64,000 bases of DNA, taken from assembly GCA_964613385.1 (NCBI GenBank), contig CAZTGZ010000014.1:6697-70696 (forward strand), given 5' to 3'. Position numbers and translations under genes: made by a program. This DNA comes from CAZTGZ01 sp964613385 (lineage in GTDB: Bacteria; Bacteroidota; Bacteroidia; NS11-12g; UBA9320). The notes beneath the pieces were generated by a model. It saw only the letters and a list, made by a program, of their open reading frames with translations. It did not search any database and was not told the DNA's origin. Below, piece by piece: positions 18,165-26,479 of this stretch (positions are counted from its first letter, which is position 1; each line of letters begins with the position of its first letter).

Positions 18165-21100
18165 TCACCTTCCGATCTCTATCTTCTCCTGCCAGCTTCC
18201 CTTTTCGGTTTGTATGGTGAGCAAATAGAGGCCCTTGCTGAGACCGGAAACATCTATCCTCCCCAAGTTTGAGTAAACATTTGTCCGGTACAGAATACGG
18301 CCGTTTAAATCCGTGAGGGTAAGTCCATTAAGCAATTCTGAACTACTTTCGATATAGAGGGTATGATCCGTAGGATTCGGATAAATTTTGATGTTACGGT
18401 TTAATTCCGTTATGCCTATGCTAAAATGTACTTGTTTACATACTTTTTGGGTGCAGTTTTCTGCATTGGTCACCGTTAAGCAAACAGTATAGGTGCCGCT
18501 GTCGGCCTGATAGGTATGAGAAGGTGCGGACAGCGTACTGCTATCACTATCTCCGAAATGCCATAGCCAGGATGCGCCGGAAAGAGTTTGGACGGGGCTG
18601 AAATATACGGTTCGTCCATTGGAACTATGGGTAAAGTTCGCTGTGGGTGCAACCAATACATTTACCGGTAAGGTGATGCTGTCAGCGCAATCTTTGGAAG
18701 CAGCAGCGAGCAGCGTCACCAGATACGTACGCGCTTGTCCGGTTAGGGGATAAATGTGGATGGCTGTGCTGTCTGTTGAAACCGTTCCGTCGCCTAAACG
18801 CCAAAGGAATGATTTTCCACCTTTGCCGCTTTGAATCAGTTTAAAAACGGAACCTTCGCATACATCGGGATGGTGGAAATTGGCCTCGGGTTTGGGTATG
18901 AATTGCACGTTGAAAAAGGCGGTGTCGGCGCCACAGCGATTGCTGGCAGATGCCCAATGTTTACCCGATTTCTCAATAGAAACAATCATGGCGGTATCTG
19001 CTGTTGACCATTTGAAATGCCAATTCATAGATGAATCTCCGGCTTTCAATATCAATGGTTTTCCATCACAGGGCGAGTAGTTCGAATCGAGATGAATGGA
19101 CGGCGGAAAATCACGTTCAATCAATATGGTATCAGTACTGATTCCGCAGATATTTTGTATCCTAAGGGCAATACTTCCCGGTGAGCTTTTATTGAATGCA
19201 GAACTCGAAGAAAGAAACATTCCATTGTTTGCATTGTACCAAAAGACCGTATCATCATTATGCAGTTGATTTGGAGACAGTGTTATGGAGAAATCATCGC
19301 ATAATAGTGTGTCAGGCGGTAGAATAGTCTTCATAGCTGGATTTATACGATTGTTAAGCGAAACATATTTCCAGGCACTGTCAGATCCGGTTAAACAGGC
19401 ATCTGACAGCACAACTTTAAAGCTGTCTGACTTTTGGATTTGAACCATAGGAACTCCGGTATTCAAAAAGTTTCCTTTAGCATCATACCATTGAAAGGTA
19501 TGCCGGTATCCATCGGAAGCTTGAGCCCAAAGAGGCACAACAGCATTCATACAAACTGTAGTATCCACCATTGAAATCAAATTGGAAGGGGAATTATACA
19601 ATACCTTAACCCAAAAAGTATCTTTAACCGGGGAGCAGAAATCATGAAGTACAGCCATTAAAGAAGTAGCTGCATCCTCTGTATATAAGAGACTGTCTCC
19701 GGTGAAATAGAGTTTGTTGTTTCTATACCAGCGAATGAAATGTCCTGAATCTGAATTTGTTACACCCAGGCGAATTCTGAGAAATGTACCTGAACATTTA
19801 TAAACAACAGTATCGCCAAACAGTGTGGGGCGAGGTTTAACCACAATAGTCTTAAAAGCAGTATCCGCTTGTCCGCAGCCCGAAGAGTCGGAAATAATAA
19901 TACGATAAACGGTATCTTTATCGGGCCAGATTCGGGGAGTTCTCAAAGTAGAATCATCCATCATCCACGCCGGACTCCATGTCCATTTCGTGCCACCAAA
20001 TGTTTCCAAAAAGGTTGAATCCCGAAAACAAATAGTATCCGTTGGTCCGGGGTCAGCTTTGTCACGCGAATATATCAGCAACCGTAAAGAGTCGAGTATA
20101 TAATAGCTTTGAATGGCCGGAGCTGTACTTCGAATGCGTATACGATATTCCCCTGAGGAGGCTACTAGAAAATGTGGCAATATTCCGGAAACAACTGAAT
20201 CCACCGTTGATTTAATCCTTCCCAATTCGCGTTGAGCTCCATCAAAATTTCCATATTCATCGCTGAGTTCAGCTATAAAAAAGTTGGAAGAATCAAAAAC
20301 TCCTATATGGGTATATGGAACTTGAATTGTGTCTCCCGCGCAATAGGGTCCGAACTTCACCGGACCACGAGTGATGTCGTAGTCGGTGATTTTACAAATA
20401 AATCCATCGGCTAATCCTTTGGAAACAATGGTGTGACTGGTAAAAGTAAAGGTGTCCAAATATGCTCCGGTGGCATACACAGATTTTCCGCCCACAGCAT
20501 CAAACCCCATGAAATAAGGAGTTTCACCTCCATTGGTCATCCATAAAATATTGCCTTTGGTGTCTACTTTGCACATGAGGAGGTTCTGCGTATTTGACTT
20601 GACAGAAAACCCTTGAGCTTGGATATCAGCACCAAATCGTCCTCCGTAATAAATGAACCCATTTGAATACACCGAATTGGAAATAGCATTGAATGAAGTA
20701 TACCTTGTAGAATCCAATATTTTAGGTTTTAGGAACCAACGTTGCTTCATTTCAGCACTTATCGATGCCATGAATAACTCTCGACAAACTGCATTTCCTA
20801 CAATTGAAATGGTTGGAAAATCCGGTAATATTTTTTTACCAAACCAATCAAGAGTGTCTCGAAAATAACCGCCAAAAAATAAGTTTACACCATCTGTAGA
20901 CAAGCTGTTAATTTGAACGTAGTGTTTGTTGTGTAAGGAAAAGCCATTTACATAATTTCCTGATGTATCCAATTGAAATATACACCCACCTCCACCAAAA
21001 AATGTGTCTCCATGAATTATTCTATCATATGAGTCTTGTAAATAACCGGACACAAAAATGCTGCTTGAAACTTTCTTGACATCTGATATGATTAAATTAT

Positions 21101-21770
21101 CACTTCTAATCGGGCCTTGATAAATGTAATTTGCCCACTTGATATCACCGTTTTCAGGATTCATATTGCCAATTATATTTCTCACATAACCAAATTTTAA
21201 ATGAAGTGTGTCCGGTCCTAATATTGTTTTTCCCGTATCACTACCGGCTATAAAAAAAAGTTGATGATCCATAAAAGAAAGATGACTGATGGAAATTCTG
21301 TTATTACCTATTTGTTTTATCCATTTTATGCTTAAGGAACTATCAAATTTGCAGAAAATCACAGAACCGTTATTTTCAGAGTAGACGCTATCTATTACTC
21401 TTTTAACCCCGGACAATTGTCCTGTTATAAATATATTACCATTTCCATCTGTTGTGATACCCTTCAACCCAAAATCACCTAGGTTTCTAGTTAATAGGAG
21501 TTTTCCCTTATTGCTTTGTTTGATTAAGTACGTTGTTTCAGCAGTATTTTTATTTTTTACAAATGAAAATGAATCAACTGTAAAAGAATCGTGTTGGTTG
21601 ATGGTGGAACTAATGCGTATTAGTGAATATACAAAATCGTCTGTCGAAGCACTTACAGCAATTAATTGTTCGTTTGCCAAATCCGACCCAATCGATTTAA
21701 GAAATTCAATATTTTGAGACTGAACACTATTAATAAATAAAGAAGCGAACAATAGTGCGATGAACTTCAT
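18165..21770 (-). CDS. T9SS type A cargo protein with PKD domains
   Basis: 1201 residues. A signal peptide (MKFIALLFASLFINSVQSQ) is followed by a long N-terminal region with propeller-like repeats about recording or reading (DGNGNIFITGQLSG, VDTKGNILWMTNGG), as in SBBP-like secreted proteins. Cys-containing Ig-like segments lie between about 480 and 960. Two PKD domains follow near 993 (FLWRLGDGTVSTDS) and 1070 (WLWHFGDSDSS). The last 80 residues are a type A sorting domain (IYPNPTDHTLYIES, LTDLNGRILY, GLSKGLYLLTI). The stop codon abuts repeat cluster B. It is downstream of the homopolymer-interrupted secreted gene and lies inside the repeat-bounded island. Function unknown; surface adhesion is plausible. 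Confidence 0.88.
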   Translation of the reverse strand: MKFIALLFASLFINSVQSQNIEFLKSIGSDLANEQLIAVSASTDDFVYSLIRISSTINQHDSFTVDSFSFVKNKNTAETTYLIKQSNKGKLLLTRNLGDFGLKGITTDGNGNIFITGQLSGVKRVIDSVYSENNGSVIFCKFDSSLSIKWIKQIGNNRISISHLSFMDHQLFFIAGSDTGKTILGPDTLHLKFGYVRNIIGNMNPENGDIKWANYIYQGPIRSDNLIISDVKKVSSSIFVSGYLQDSYDRIIHGDTFFGGGGCIFQLDTSGNYVNGFSLHNKHYVQINSLSTDGVNLFFGGYFRDTLDWFGKKILPDFPTISIVGNAVCRELFMASISAEMKQRWFLKPKILDSTRYTSFNAISNSVYSNGFIYYGGRFGADIQAQGFSVKSNTQNLLMCKVDTKGNILWMTNGGETPYFMGFDAVGGKSVYATGAYLDTFTFTSHTIVSKGLADGFICKITDYDITRGPVKFGPYCAGDTIQVPYTHIGVFDSSNFFIAELSDEYGNFDGAQRELGRIKSTVDSVVSGILPHFLVASSGEYRIRIRSTAPAIQSYYILDSLRLLIYSRDKADPGPTDTICFRDSTFLETFGGTKWTWSPAWMMDDSTLRTPRIWPDKDTVYRIIISDSSGCGQADTAFKTIVVKPRPTLFGDTVVYKCSGTFLRIRLGVTNSDSGHFIRWYRNNKLYFTGDSLLYTEDAATSLMAVLHDFCSPVKDTFWVKVLYNSPSNLISMVDTTVCMNAVVPLWAQASDGYRHTFQWYDAKGNFLNTGVPMVQIQKSDSFKVVLSDACLTGSDSAWKYVSLNNRINPAMKTILPPDTLLCDDFSITLSPNQLHNDDTVFWYNANNGMFLSSSSAFNKSSPGSIALRIQNICGISTDTILIERDFPPSIHLDSNYSPCDGKPLILKAGDSSMNWHFKWSTADTAMIVSIEKSGKHWASASNRCGADTAFFNVQFIPKPEANFHHPDVCEGSVFKLIQSGKGGKSFLWRLGDGTVSTDSTAIHIYPLTGQARTYLVTLLAAASKDCADSITLPVNVLVAPTANFTHSSNGRTVYFSPVQTLSGASWLWHFGDSDSSTLSAPSHTYQADSGTYTVCLTVTNAENCTQKVCKQVHFSIGITELNRNIKIYPNPTDHTLYIESSSELLNGLTLTDLNGRILYRTNVYSNLGRIDVSGLSKGLYLLTIQTEKGSWQEKIEIGR

Positions 21771-21845
21771 GAATGGAATAAGTATTTCAATTTATAAATT
21801 TCAATTGAAATTAAGTTGTTTTCAATGAAGAATTTAAAATTTGAT

Positions 21846-22369
21846 CTATTGAATTTGAATAAGTATAGCCAAATGCCCCAAAGGTGAACAGACTGTAGAA
21901 CCATAAAAACCACTACAATCAATTGAATTACTGCAAGTTGATCCAGAACATGGTGAAGAAACCAATGAATAACTAAAGACACCCAAATTACCAAATTGAA
22001 CAAAGCAACTTCCATCATATACCTTCAAATGATCTATAGTTGAACCACCTGAAGTTGTGAAGCAACCATTAATCGAACTGCCTCCAGGGACACTATGAGT
22101 GCCAAGTGTAAAACCAGCATGATCAAATAATTCTACGGTCCAATCGCATCCGAGACTAGCACTATTCGTAATACTCATATGATATGTTTGCTGAGCATTT
22201 GTTTTGTTACAGAATGACGCAAGTATCACTATTAAAATTAAGAATTTGAATATATGAAACTCAAAGAAATTTCGGGCATTTGGAAATTCCTGTTTCTCAA
22301 GAATTGAAGATTTACGGCTTAAAGATGAGGGGGGGGTAACAAGCTGATTTTTAAGGATTTAGTTTTCAT
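21846..22369 (-). CDS. small Cys-rich secreted protein, frame interrupted at an 8-C tract
   Basis: The clear coding part is 127 residues from a GTG at 22229. It begins inside a hydrophobic signal core, and the open frame continues upstream without any ATG. Going back 33 codons without a stop reaches an 8-C tract (22329-22336, minus strand). Beyond it, in the other frame, lies an ATG at 22369 giving MKTKSLKISLL. With six or nine C the two parts join into one protein of about 173-174 residues with a long n-region, the core FKFLILIVILASFC and cleavage after TNAQ. The mature part is Ser/Gly/Cys-rich (six or more Cys) with no recognised domain. A good promoter lies at 22399-22428. The gene is either phase-variable, broken, or affected by a homopolymer error. 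Confidence 0.65.
22329..22336 (-). repeat. 8-bp poly-C homopolymer (candidate phase-variation tract)
   Basis: Eight C on the coding strand, 11 codons after the ATG at 22369. With eight, translation stops four codons into the tract region (CAT CTT TAA). Gain of one C or loss of two restores the frame of the secreted protein. Confidence 0.6.
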
Positions 22370-22398
22370 AGTAATGTTGGCTAAAGTTGACTGTCATT

Positions 22399-22428
22399 CA
22401 AATTTAACCAAAATATTGTCATAGACAA
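22399..22428 (-). promoter_or_regulatory. promoter of the homopolymer-interrupted gene
   Basis: The -7 element TAAATTTG (22399-22406) and a -33 TTG (22426-22428) are separated by 19 bases, the standard Bacteroidota spacing. The ATG at 22369 lies about 30 bases downstream, supporting it as the true start. Confidence 0.55.
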
Positions 22429-22469
22429 GTTAAATAATCAATCGTCACCCATGGATTAGTTTTGTCAAA

Positions 22470-23086
22470 CTTACTAGCCGCATCTCCTGTCTCTTCGAGT
22501 AGCGGCAAAATGGATCAACTAATACACGATGTTCTGGTTTATGGAATAAGCCTCAATTAAAACGTTTGCCGCGTATCGAGAAGGACGTACTCGCTTGCTG
22601 TTCTCGATACGCAGCATACTTAACCTAACTTACTTTGAAACACGTTTAAACATATTACACCTACTCAACTTTCTGCTGCTACTCGAACTGACAAGCGATA
22701 CGCAGCATAAATAAACCAAAATTCTAAAGTATACGCTTCTACTCTCAGCACTTAAACAACTTTCTGCTGCTACTCGAACTGACAAGCGATACGGGGCACA
22801 CTTAATCCGACTTTCCCTGGAAAACGCTTGAGCATCTTACACCTATGTATCATTCTGCCCCTACTCGAACTGACAAGCGATACGCAGCATAATTAACCCA
22901 AAAATCATTGAATCAGGCTTAAACAACTTACACCAACTCATCATTCTGCTGCTACTCGAACTTACAAGCTGCATCCCCTGTCTCTTCGAGTAGCGGCACT
23001 CCGCTCAAATAAAAAAAAGTCAAGTCCTGAGTGAAAGATTCATGAAAACATTCATGCCGCGTATCGAGAAGGACGTACACGCTTGC
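22470..23086. repeat. palindromic dispersed-repeat cluster C
   Basis: Gene-free block. It holds a full module with hairpin (GCGTATCGAGAA at 22571-22582 and TTCTCGATACGC at 22601-22612), several tail segments, and a last module whose hairpin loop runs into a GC-rich element at 23081. Positions 22799-22959 are nearly identical to 17038-17198 of cluster A: 161 bases, about five differences, same orientation, no indels. Confidence 0.9.
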
Positions 23087-23240
23087 CCGGCCCCGGATGG
23101 AAGCGGTAGCTCCTGCGTGTATGTGGCTATGCCCGACCGGCATGGCAAATTGACGGCAGGAAAATATTGCCCTGCCGAGAGACGGGCAAGACACAGACAT
23201 TCAGGACTTTAGCGGACAGCCGGTAAGGCCGCCTGAATGA
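23081..23240. repeat. GC-rich structured intergenic element downstream of waaA
   Basis: Markedly GC-richer than its surroundings, with several short inverted repeats: ATGCC/GGCAT near 23129-23143, GGCAG/CTGCC near 23155-23176, and TCCTG/CAGGA spanning 23111-23206. No convincing reading frame. It begins inside the loop sequence of a repeat-family hairpin (CGCTTGCC) and ends 6 bases before the waaA stop codon. It could act as a 3' structure for the minus-strand waaA transcript or be a mobile non-coding repeat. Confidence 0.5.
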
Positions 23241-23245
23241 TTGGA

Positions 23246-24484
23246 TTAACCATAGATTTCGTGATACACTTTCAGAACCGCTCCTTTCATTTGAGCGGTT
23301 TGTGCTCTGCATTGTTCGGAAATGCGGGCGAGTTCCAGGGGATTTTCCCGGAAAAACAGAATTTTCTGCGTTAGTGTCTCCGCATTATGAACGGCAAAGG
23401 CAGAACCCTGTTTTACAAAATATTCGGCTTCCTGAAACCTGCGAATGTTAGGACCAAAAAGCACGGGAACGCCATGCACCAGGGATTCGAGTATGTTGTG
23501 CAATTTGCCGGAAAATCCGCCACCTACCAGGGCCAATTGCGCATACGGATAACTGTAAACCAACTTGCCAATGGTATCTACCATTAACACATCGGTTTTG
23601 GGAAGCAAGGTTTCGCTGCATCGGCTCAGCCTCTGGCAATGAAAATCAGTAAACAGGTTTTCGATGTTTTGAAGATGATTTTCGGATACATCGTGCGGTA
23701 CTATGAGTATTTTGATGCCTTTTTTCTGTAGATTTCTGTATACCGAAGCCAACAGGGTTTCTTCGGCCGGCCATGAGCTTCCGGCTATAACGGTAAAACC
23801 TGTATCACAAAACTTTTGTATGAGGGGCAGTGTTACGCGGTTCTCGCTGATTTGCGCCACCCGGTCGAAACGGAGGTCGCCGCTGATGCTGACCTGGTGT
23901 ATGCCCTGTTGCGCCAGTAATTCTGCAGAGGGTGCATACTGAACGAAAATATGGGCAAAGGACTTTAGAAGTTGCAGCATTCCTGTCCCGTAGCTTTTGA
24001 AAAATATCTGTTCTTTTCTAAAAACGGCATTGATGAGAATGGCGGGAACCCCGGTTTGTTTTAAGCGGTAAATATATCCGGGCCAAAAATCATACTTTAC
24101 GAAATAGGCCAAATCGGGTTTTACGATCTCCAGGAAACGGGCCGCTCTCCGATTTCCGTCGGCCGGTAAGTAAAAAACACCATCGGGCAAAGGGTCGGTT
24201 TTGCGTTGATCGTAACCGGAGGAGGAGAAAAAGGTGACAAGCAGAACATCGGTTTTACCATTTTCGCGGATCATTTGCATCAGGGGCTTAGCCATTTCGT
24301 ATTCGCCCAGTGACGCACAGTGAAACCAGGTGAGATGCCCAGGATTGCGACGCCTGAATTCTGTAAGTTCCGGGAATATTTCTTTGCGCGCCCGGATAAA
24401 AGCTTTGGCTTTGGGATAGAACGGAGCGGCACACCGAAGCAACAGGTAGAATATTTCGGAAACGAAAATGCTCAGGCGTATCAT
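23246..24484 (-). CDS. waaA: 3-deoxy-D-manno-octulosonic acid (KDO) transferase
   Basis: 412-residue GT-B glycosyltransferase (family GT30) that adds KDO from CMP-KDO to the lipid A precursor at the inner face of the inner membrane. Visible family features are an N-terminal membrane-associating helix (SIFVSEIFYLLLRCAAPFYP), WFHCASLGEYE with the catalytic Glu region, VLLVTFFSSSGYDQRK, FVKYDFWPGYI and, in the C-terminal half, VDTIGKLVYSYPYAQLALVGGGFSG, all characteristic of WaaA/KdtA. It starts 2 bases after the stop of the upstream outer-membrane gene and is therefore co-transcribed with it. Confidence 0.94.
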   Translation of the reverse strand: MIRLSIFVSEIFYLLLRCAAPFYPKAKAFIRARKEIFPELTEFRRRNPGHLTWFHCASLGEYEMAKPLMQMIRENGKTDVLLVTFFSSSGYDQRKTDPLPDGVFYLPADGNRRAARFLEIVKPDLAYFVKYDFWPGYIYRLKQTGVPAILINAVFRKEQIFFKSYGTGMLQLLKSFAHIFVQYAPSAELLAQQGIHQVSISGDLRFDRVAQISENRVTLPLIQKFCDTGFTVIAGSSWPAEETLLASVYRNLQKKGIKILIVPHDVSENHLQNIENLFTDFHCQRLSRCSETLLPKTDVLMVDTIGKLVYSYPYAQLALVGGGFSGKLHNILESLVHGVPVLFGPNIRRFQEAEYFVKQGSAFAVHNAETLTQKILFFRENPLELARISEQCRAQTAQMKGAVLKVYHEIYG

Positions 24485-24486
24485 GG

Positions 24487-25257
24487 TTAATCGTTAAAAA
24501 ACTCGGCTTCAGATTTCTTTTTGGTGTAAAGAGGTATGATTAGTCCGAGGTGAAGCGCCAAATTCTGGTCTCTGCGAATGCTGAGGTCTGCTGTTCGGGT
24601 ATCGTAGTTGAAACTTCTGAATGATTGGGTTCTGGCTGCCTGAAATTCGAATCCTGCCAATACATTCACTCGTTTGCGGGGATCGAGGTAAAGATATCCG
24701 AGGAAGGCGTTGGCCGCGGGTCCGCCGCTGAGCCGGTCGTAGCCCTTTTTATACGCATCGCTCAATTGAGGGACGGTGGTTGTAGACGAGAAAATATATA
24801 CTTTGTGAATCATATAGCCCAGGCCTGCGCTGATGAGCAAACCGCTGTCGGGCTTCTTTTTGTTCAGTGGAATCAATTTGCCGCCCTGGGCAAAAGCCGT
24901 GTGGCCTCTCAGAAAAAAACGGATGATGGCACTTTGTCCATTCATATCAAAAATATATCCATCTGTGCTTGCCAGGGAATCCAACATATTGGTTTCGCGA
25001 ACATTCTGACCAAACATCCACTGATAGCGGATGCCAAACCAGGCATTGCCGGAAGTTTTGTAGTAGAGTCCGGCCCCAAGTGTATTATGCGGCCCAAATC
25101 GCTGTGCCAAATCCGCGGAAGGGTATTGCAGGGTGACGCTCATTTCGGGGAAAAACCCTGTTTTTGGTGTAAATGTGCTGTCTTTTTGGGCATACACATA
25201 TGGGTTCATGAGGGTAATTGTACCTAAGATCAAGCATATAATCAGGTTTTTCATCAC
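24487..25257 (-). CDS. predicted outer-membrane beta-barrel protein next to waaA
   Basis: 256 residues. A signal peptide (NLIICLILGTITLMNPYVYAQ) is followed by alternating hydrophobic/polar strands with aromatic girdles (LGAGLYYKTSGNAWFGIRYQWMFG, LLISAGLGYMIHKVYIFSS, VNVLAGFEFQAARTQSF, LALHLGLIIPLY), consistent with an 8-10 strand barrel. A second Met follows directly at residue 2. I do not recognise a named family. Tight coupling to waaA (2-base spacing) suggests a role in LPS or envelope assembly, but that is context only. A minus-strand TACCTTTG box at 25260-25267 lies just upstream. Confidence 0.75.
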   Translation of the reverse strand: MMKNLIICLILGTITLMNPYVYAQKDSTFTPKTGFFPEMSVTLQYPSADLAQRFGPHNTLGAGLYYKTSGNAWFGIRYQWMFGQNVRETNMLDSLASTDGYIFDMNGQSAIIRFFLRGHTAFAQGGKLIPLNKKKPDSGLLISAGLGYMIHKVYIFSSTTTVPQLSDAYKKGYDRLSGGPAANAFLGYLYLDPRKRVNVLAGFEFQAARTQSFRSFNYDTRTADLSIRRDQNLALHLGLIIPLYTKKKSEAEFFND

Positions 25258-25259
25258 TT

Positions 25260-25267
25260 CAAAGGTA
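25260..25267 (-). promoter_or_regulatory. putative -7 element for the waaA operon
   Basis: TACCTTTG on the minus strand matches TAnnTTTG exactly but lies almost on the ATG at 25257, which would give a leaderless or very short leader mRNA. No -33 element was found. Confidence 0.25.
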
Positions 25268-25336
25268 AAGTTTTTCGTAAGTTTGCAGGCCTTTTAACCA
25301 TAACCCATTCGCAAACTGAAAACCGACTCGAATTAT

Positions 25337-26479
25337 ATGAATCCACCAACCGGAAACATACAGATGGTTGATTTAAAAACGCAGTATCATCAGTTGAGAA
25401 CTGAAATGCTGCAGGCCATCGAAGAAGTTCTGGAAGGCGCACAGTACATAAAAGGCGCACAGGTACAGAAGTTTGAGCAGGAATTGGCCGATTTTACCGG
25501 CAGCAGGTTCATCATAGCCTGTGCCAACGGAACGGATGCCTTGCAGATTGCCATGATGGCTTTGGATTTAAAACCCGGTGACGAAGTAATTATTCCCGCG
25601 TTTACCTATGTAGCCACTGCGGAAGTAATTGCACTGCTGGGACTGACTCCGGTTTTGGTTGAAGTGGATCCGTATACATTTAATCTGGATGCGAATTCGA
25701 TTGAAAAGGCCATAAGTCCTAAAACAAAAGCCATCGTTCCGGTGCATTTATTCGGTCAGAGTGCCGACATGGCAGCGATACTGGAGATAGCCGAAAAACA
25801 CCATTTATTTGTGATAGAAGACAATGCGCAAGCCATAGGCAGCCTTTGTGAAATAGACGGGAAGATGCGTCAGACGGGAACTATGGGCCATATAGGAACT
25901 ACCTCCTTTTTCCCTTCTAAAAATCTGGGTTGTTATGGGGATGGCGGTGCGATCTATACGCAAGACGAAGCCCTGGCAGAGCGCATCCGAATGATTGCCA
26001 ACCATGGACAAAAAGTTCAGTACCAGCACGAATGTATCGGTTTGAACAGCAGGTTGGATACCCTTCAGGCCGCAGTATTGAGCGTGAAGCTTCCGCATTT
26101 GGATGGGTTTATCCGGAAGAGACAAGAAGTTGCCTCTGTGTACGACGAAGCCCTGGGCAGCATAGCAGGGATACGCATTCCTGAGCGCACCGCGAATACC
26201 ACCCATGTTTTTCATCAATACACCTTGCAGTTAGAAGGGATCAGCCGCGACGGATTGCGTGCCCACCTGAAAGAAAAGGGCATTCCGAGTATGGTTTATT
26301 ACCCGATACCTTTGCACAAACAGAACGCTTTTGCATCTATTTGCAAATTTGAAGATCTGAGTCTCAGCGAATCACTCTGCGAAAAGGTGCTTTCTTTGCC
26401 GATGAGTCCGGATTTGACCAGGGAACAACAACAGTATATTATTTATAAAATCAAAGAATATATTCAATCACACACATGA
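25337..26479 (+). CDS. DegT/DnrJ/EryC1/StrS sugar aminotransferase, WbpE-like
   Basis: 380-residue PLP enzyme that transfers an amino group from glutamate to a keto-sugar nucleotide. The internal lysine is Lys195 in TTSFFPSKNLGCYGDGGAI; CANGTDALQIAM and PAFTYVATAEVIALLG are further signatures. The sequence resembles Pseudomonas WbpE closely over these stretches. WbpE makes UDP-2-acetamido-3-amino-2,3-dideoxyglucuronate, so this enzyme may have the same role. A WbpD-like acetyltransferase at 49974 would take its product. No WbpA- or WbpB-type gene is in the window. First gene of a three-gene sugar operon; overlaps ugd by 4 bases. Confidence 0.9.
   Translation: MNPPTGNIQMVDLKTQYHQLRTEMLQAIEEVLEGAQYIKGAQVQKFEQELADFTGSRFIIACANGTDALQIAMMALDLKPGDEVIIPAFTYVATAEVIALLGLTPVLVEVDPYTFNLDANSIEKAISPKTKAIVPVHLFGQSADMAAILEIAEKHHLFVIEDNAQAIGSLCEIDGKMRQTGTMGHIGTTSFFPSKNLGCYGDGGAIYTQDEALAERIRMIANHGQKVQYQHECIGLNSRLDTLQAAVLSVKLPHLDGFIRKRQEVASVYDEALGSIAGIRIPERTANTTHVFHQYTLQLEGISRDGLRAHLKEKGIPSMVYYPIPLHKQNAFASICKFEDLSLSESLCEKVLSLPMSPDLTREQQQYIIYKIKEYIQSHT

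Noticed and set aside
22952..23312. Two Cys/Arg-rich minus-strand frames at the repeat/waaA border
   Set aside because: They lie over hairpin repeats and the GC-rich element, and one overlaps waaA; composition reflects repeats, not protein.
24625..25227. 200-residue plus-strand frame
   Set aside because: Antisense to the predicted outer-membrane protein, which has a signal peptide and fits the operon with waaA.
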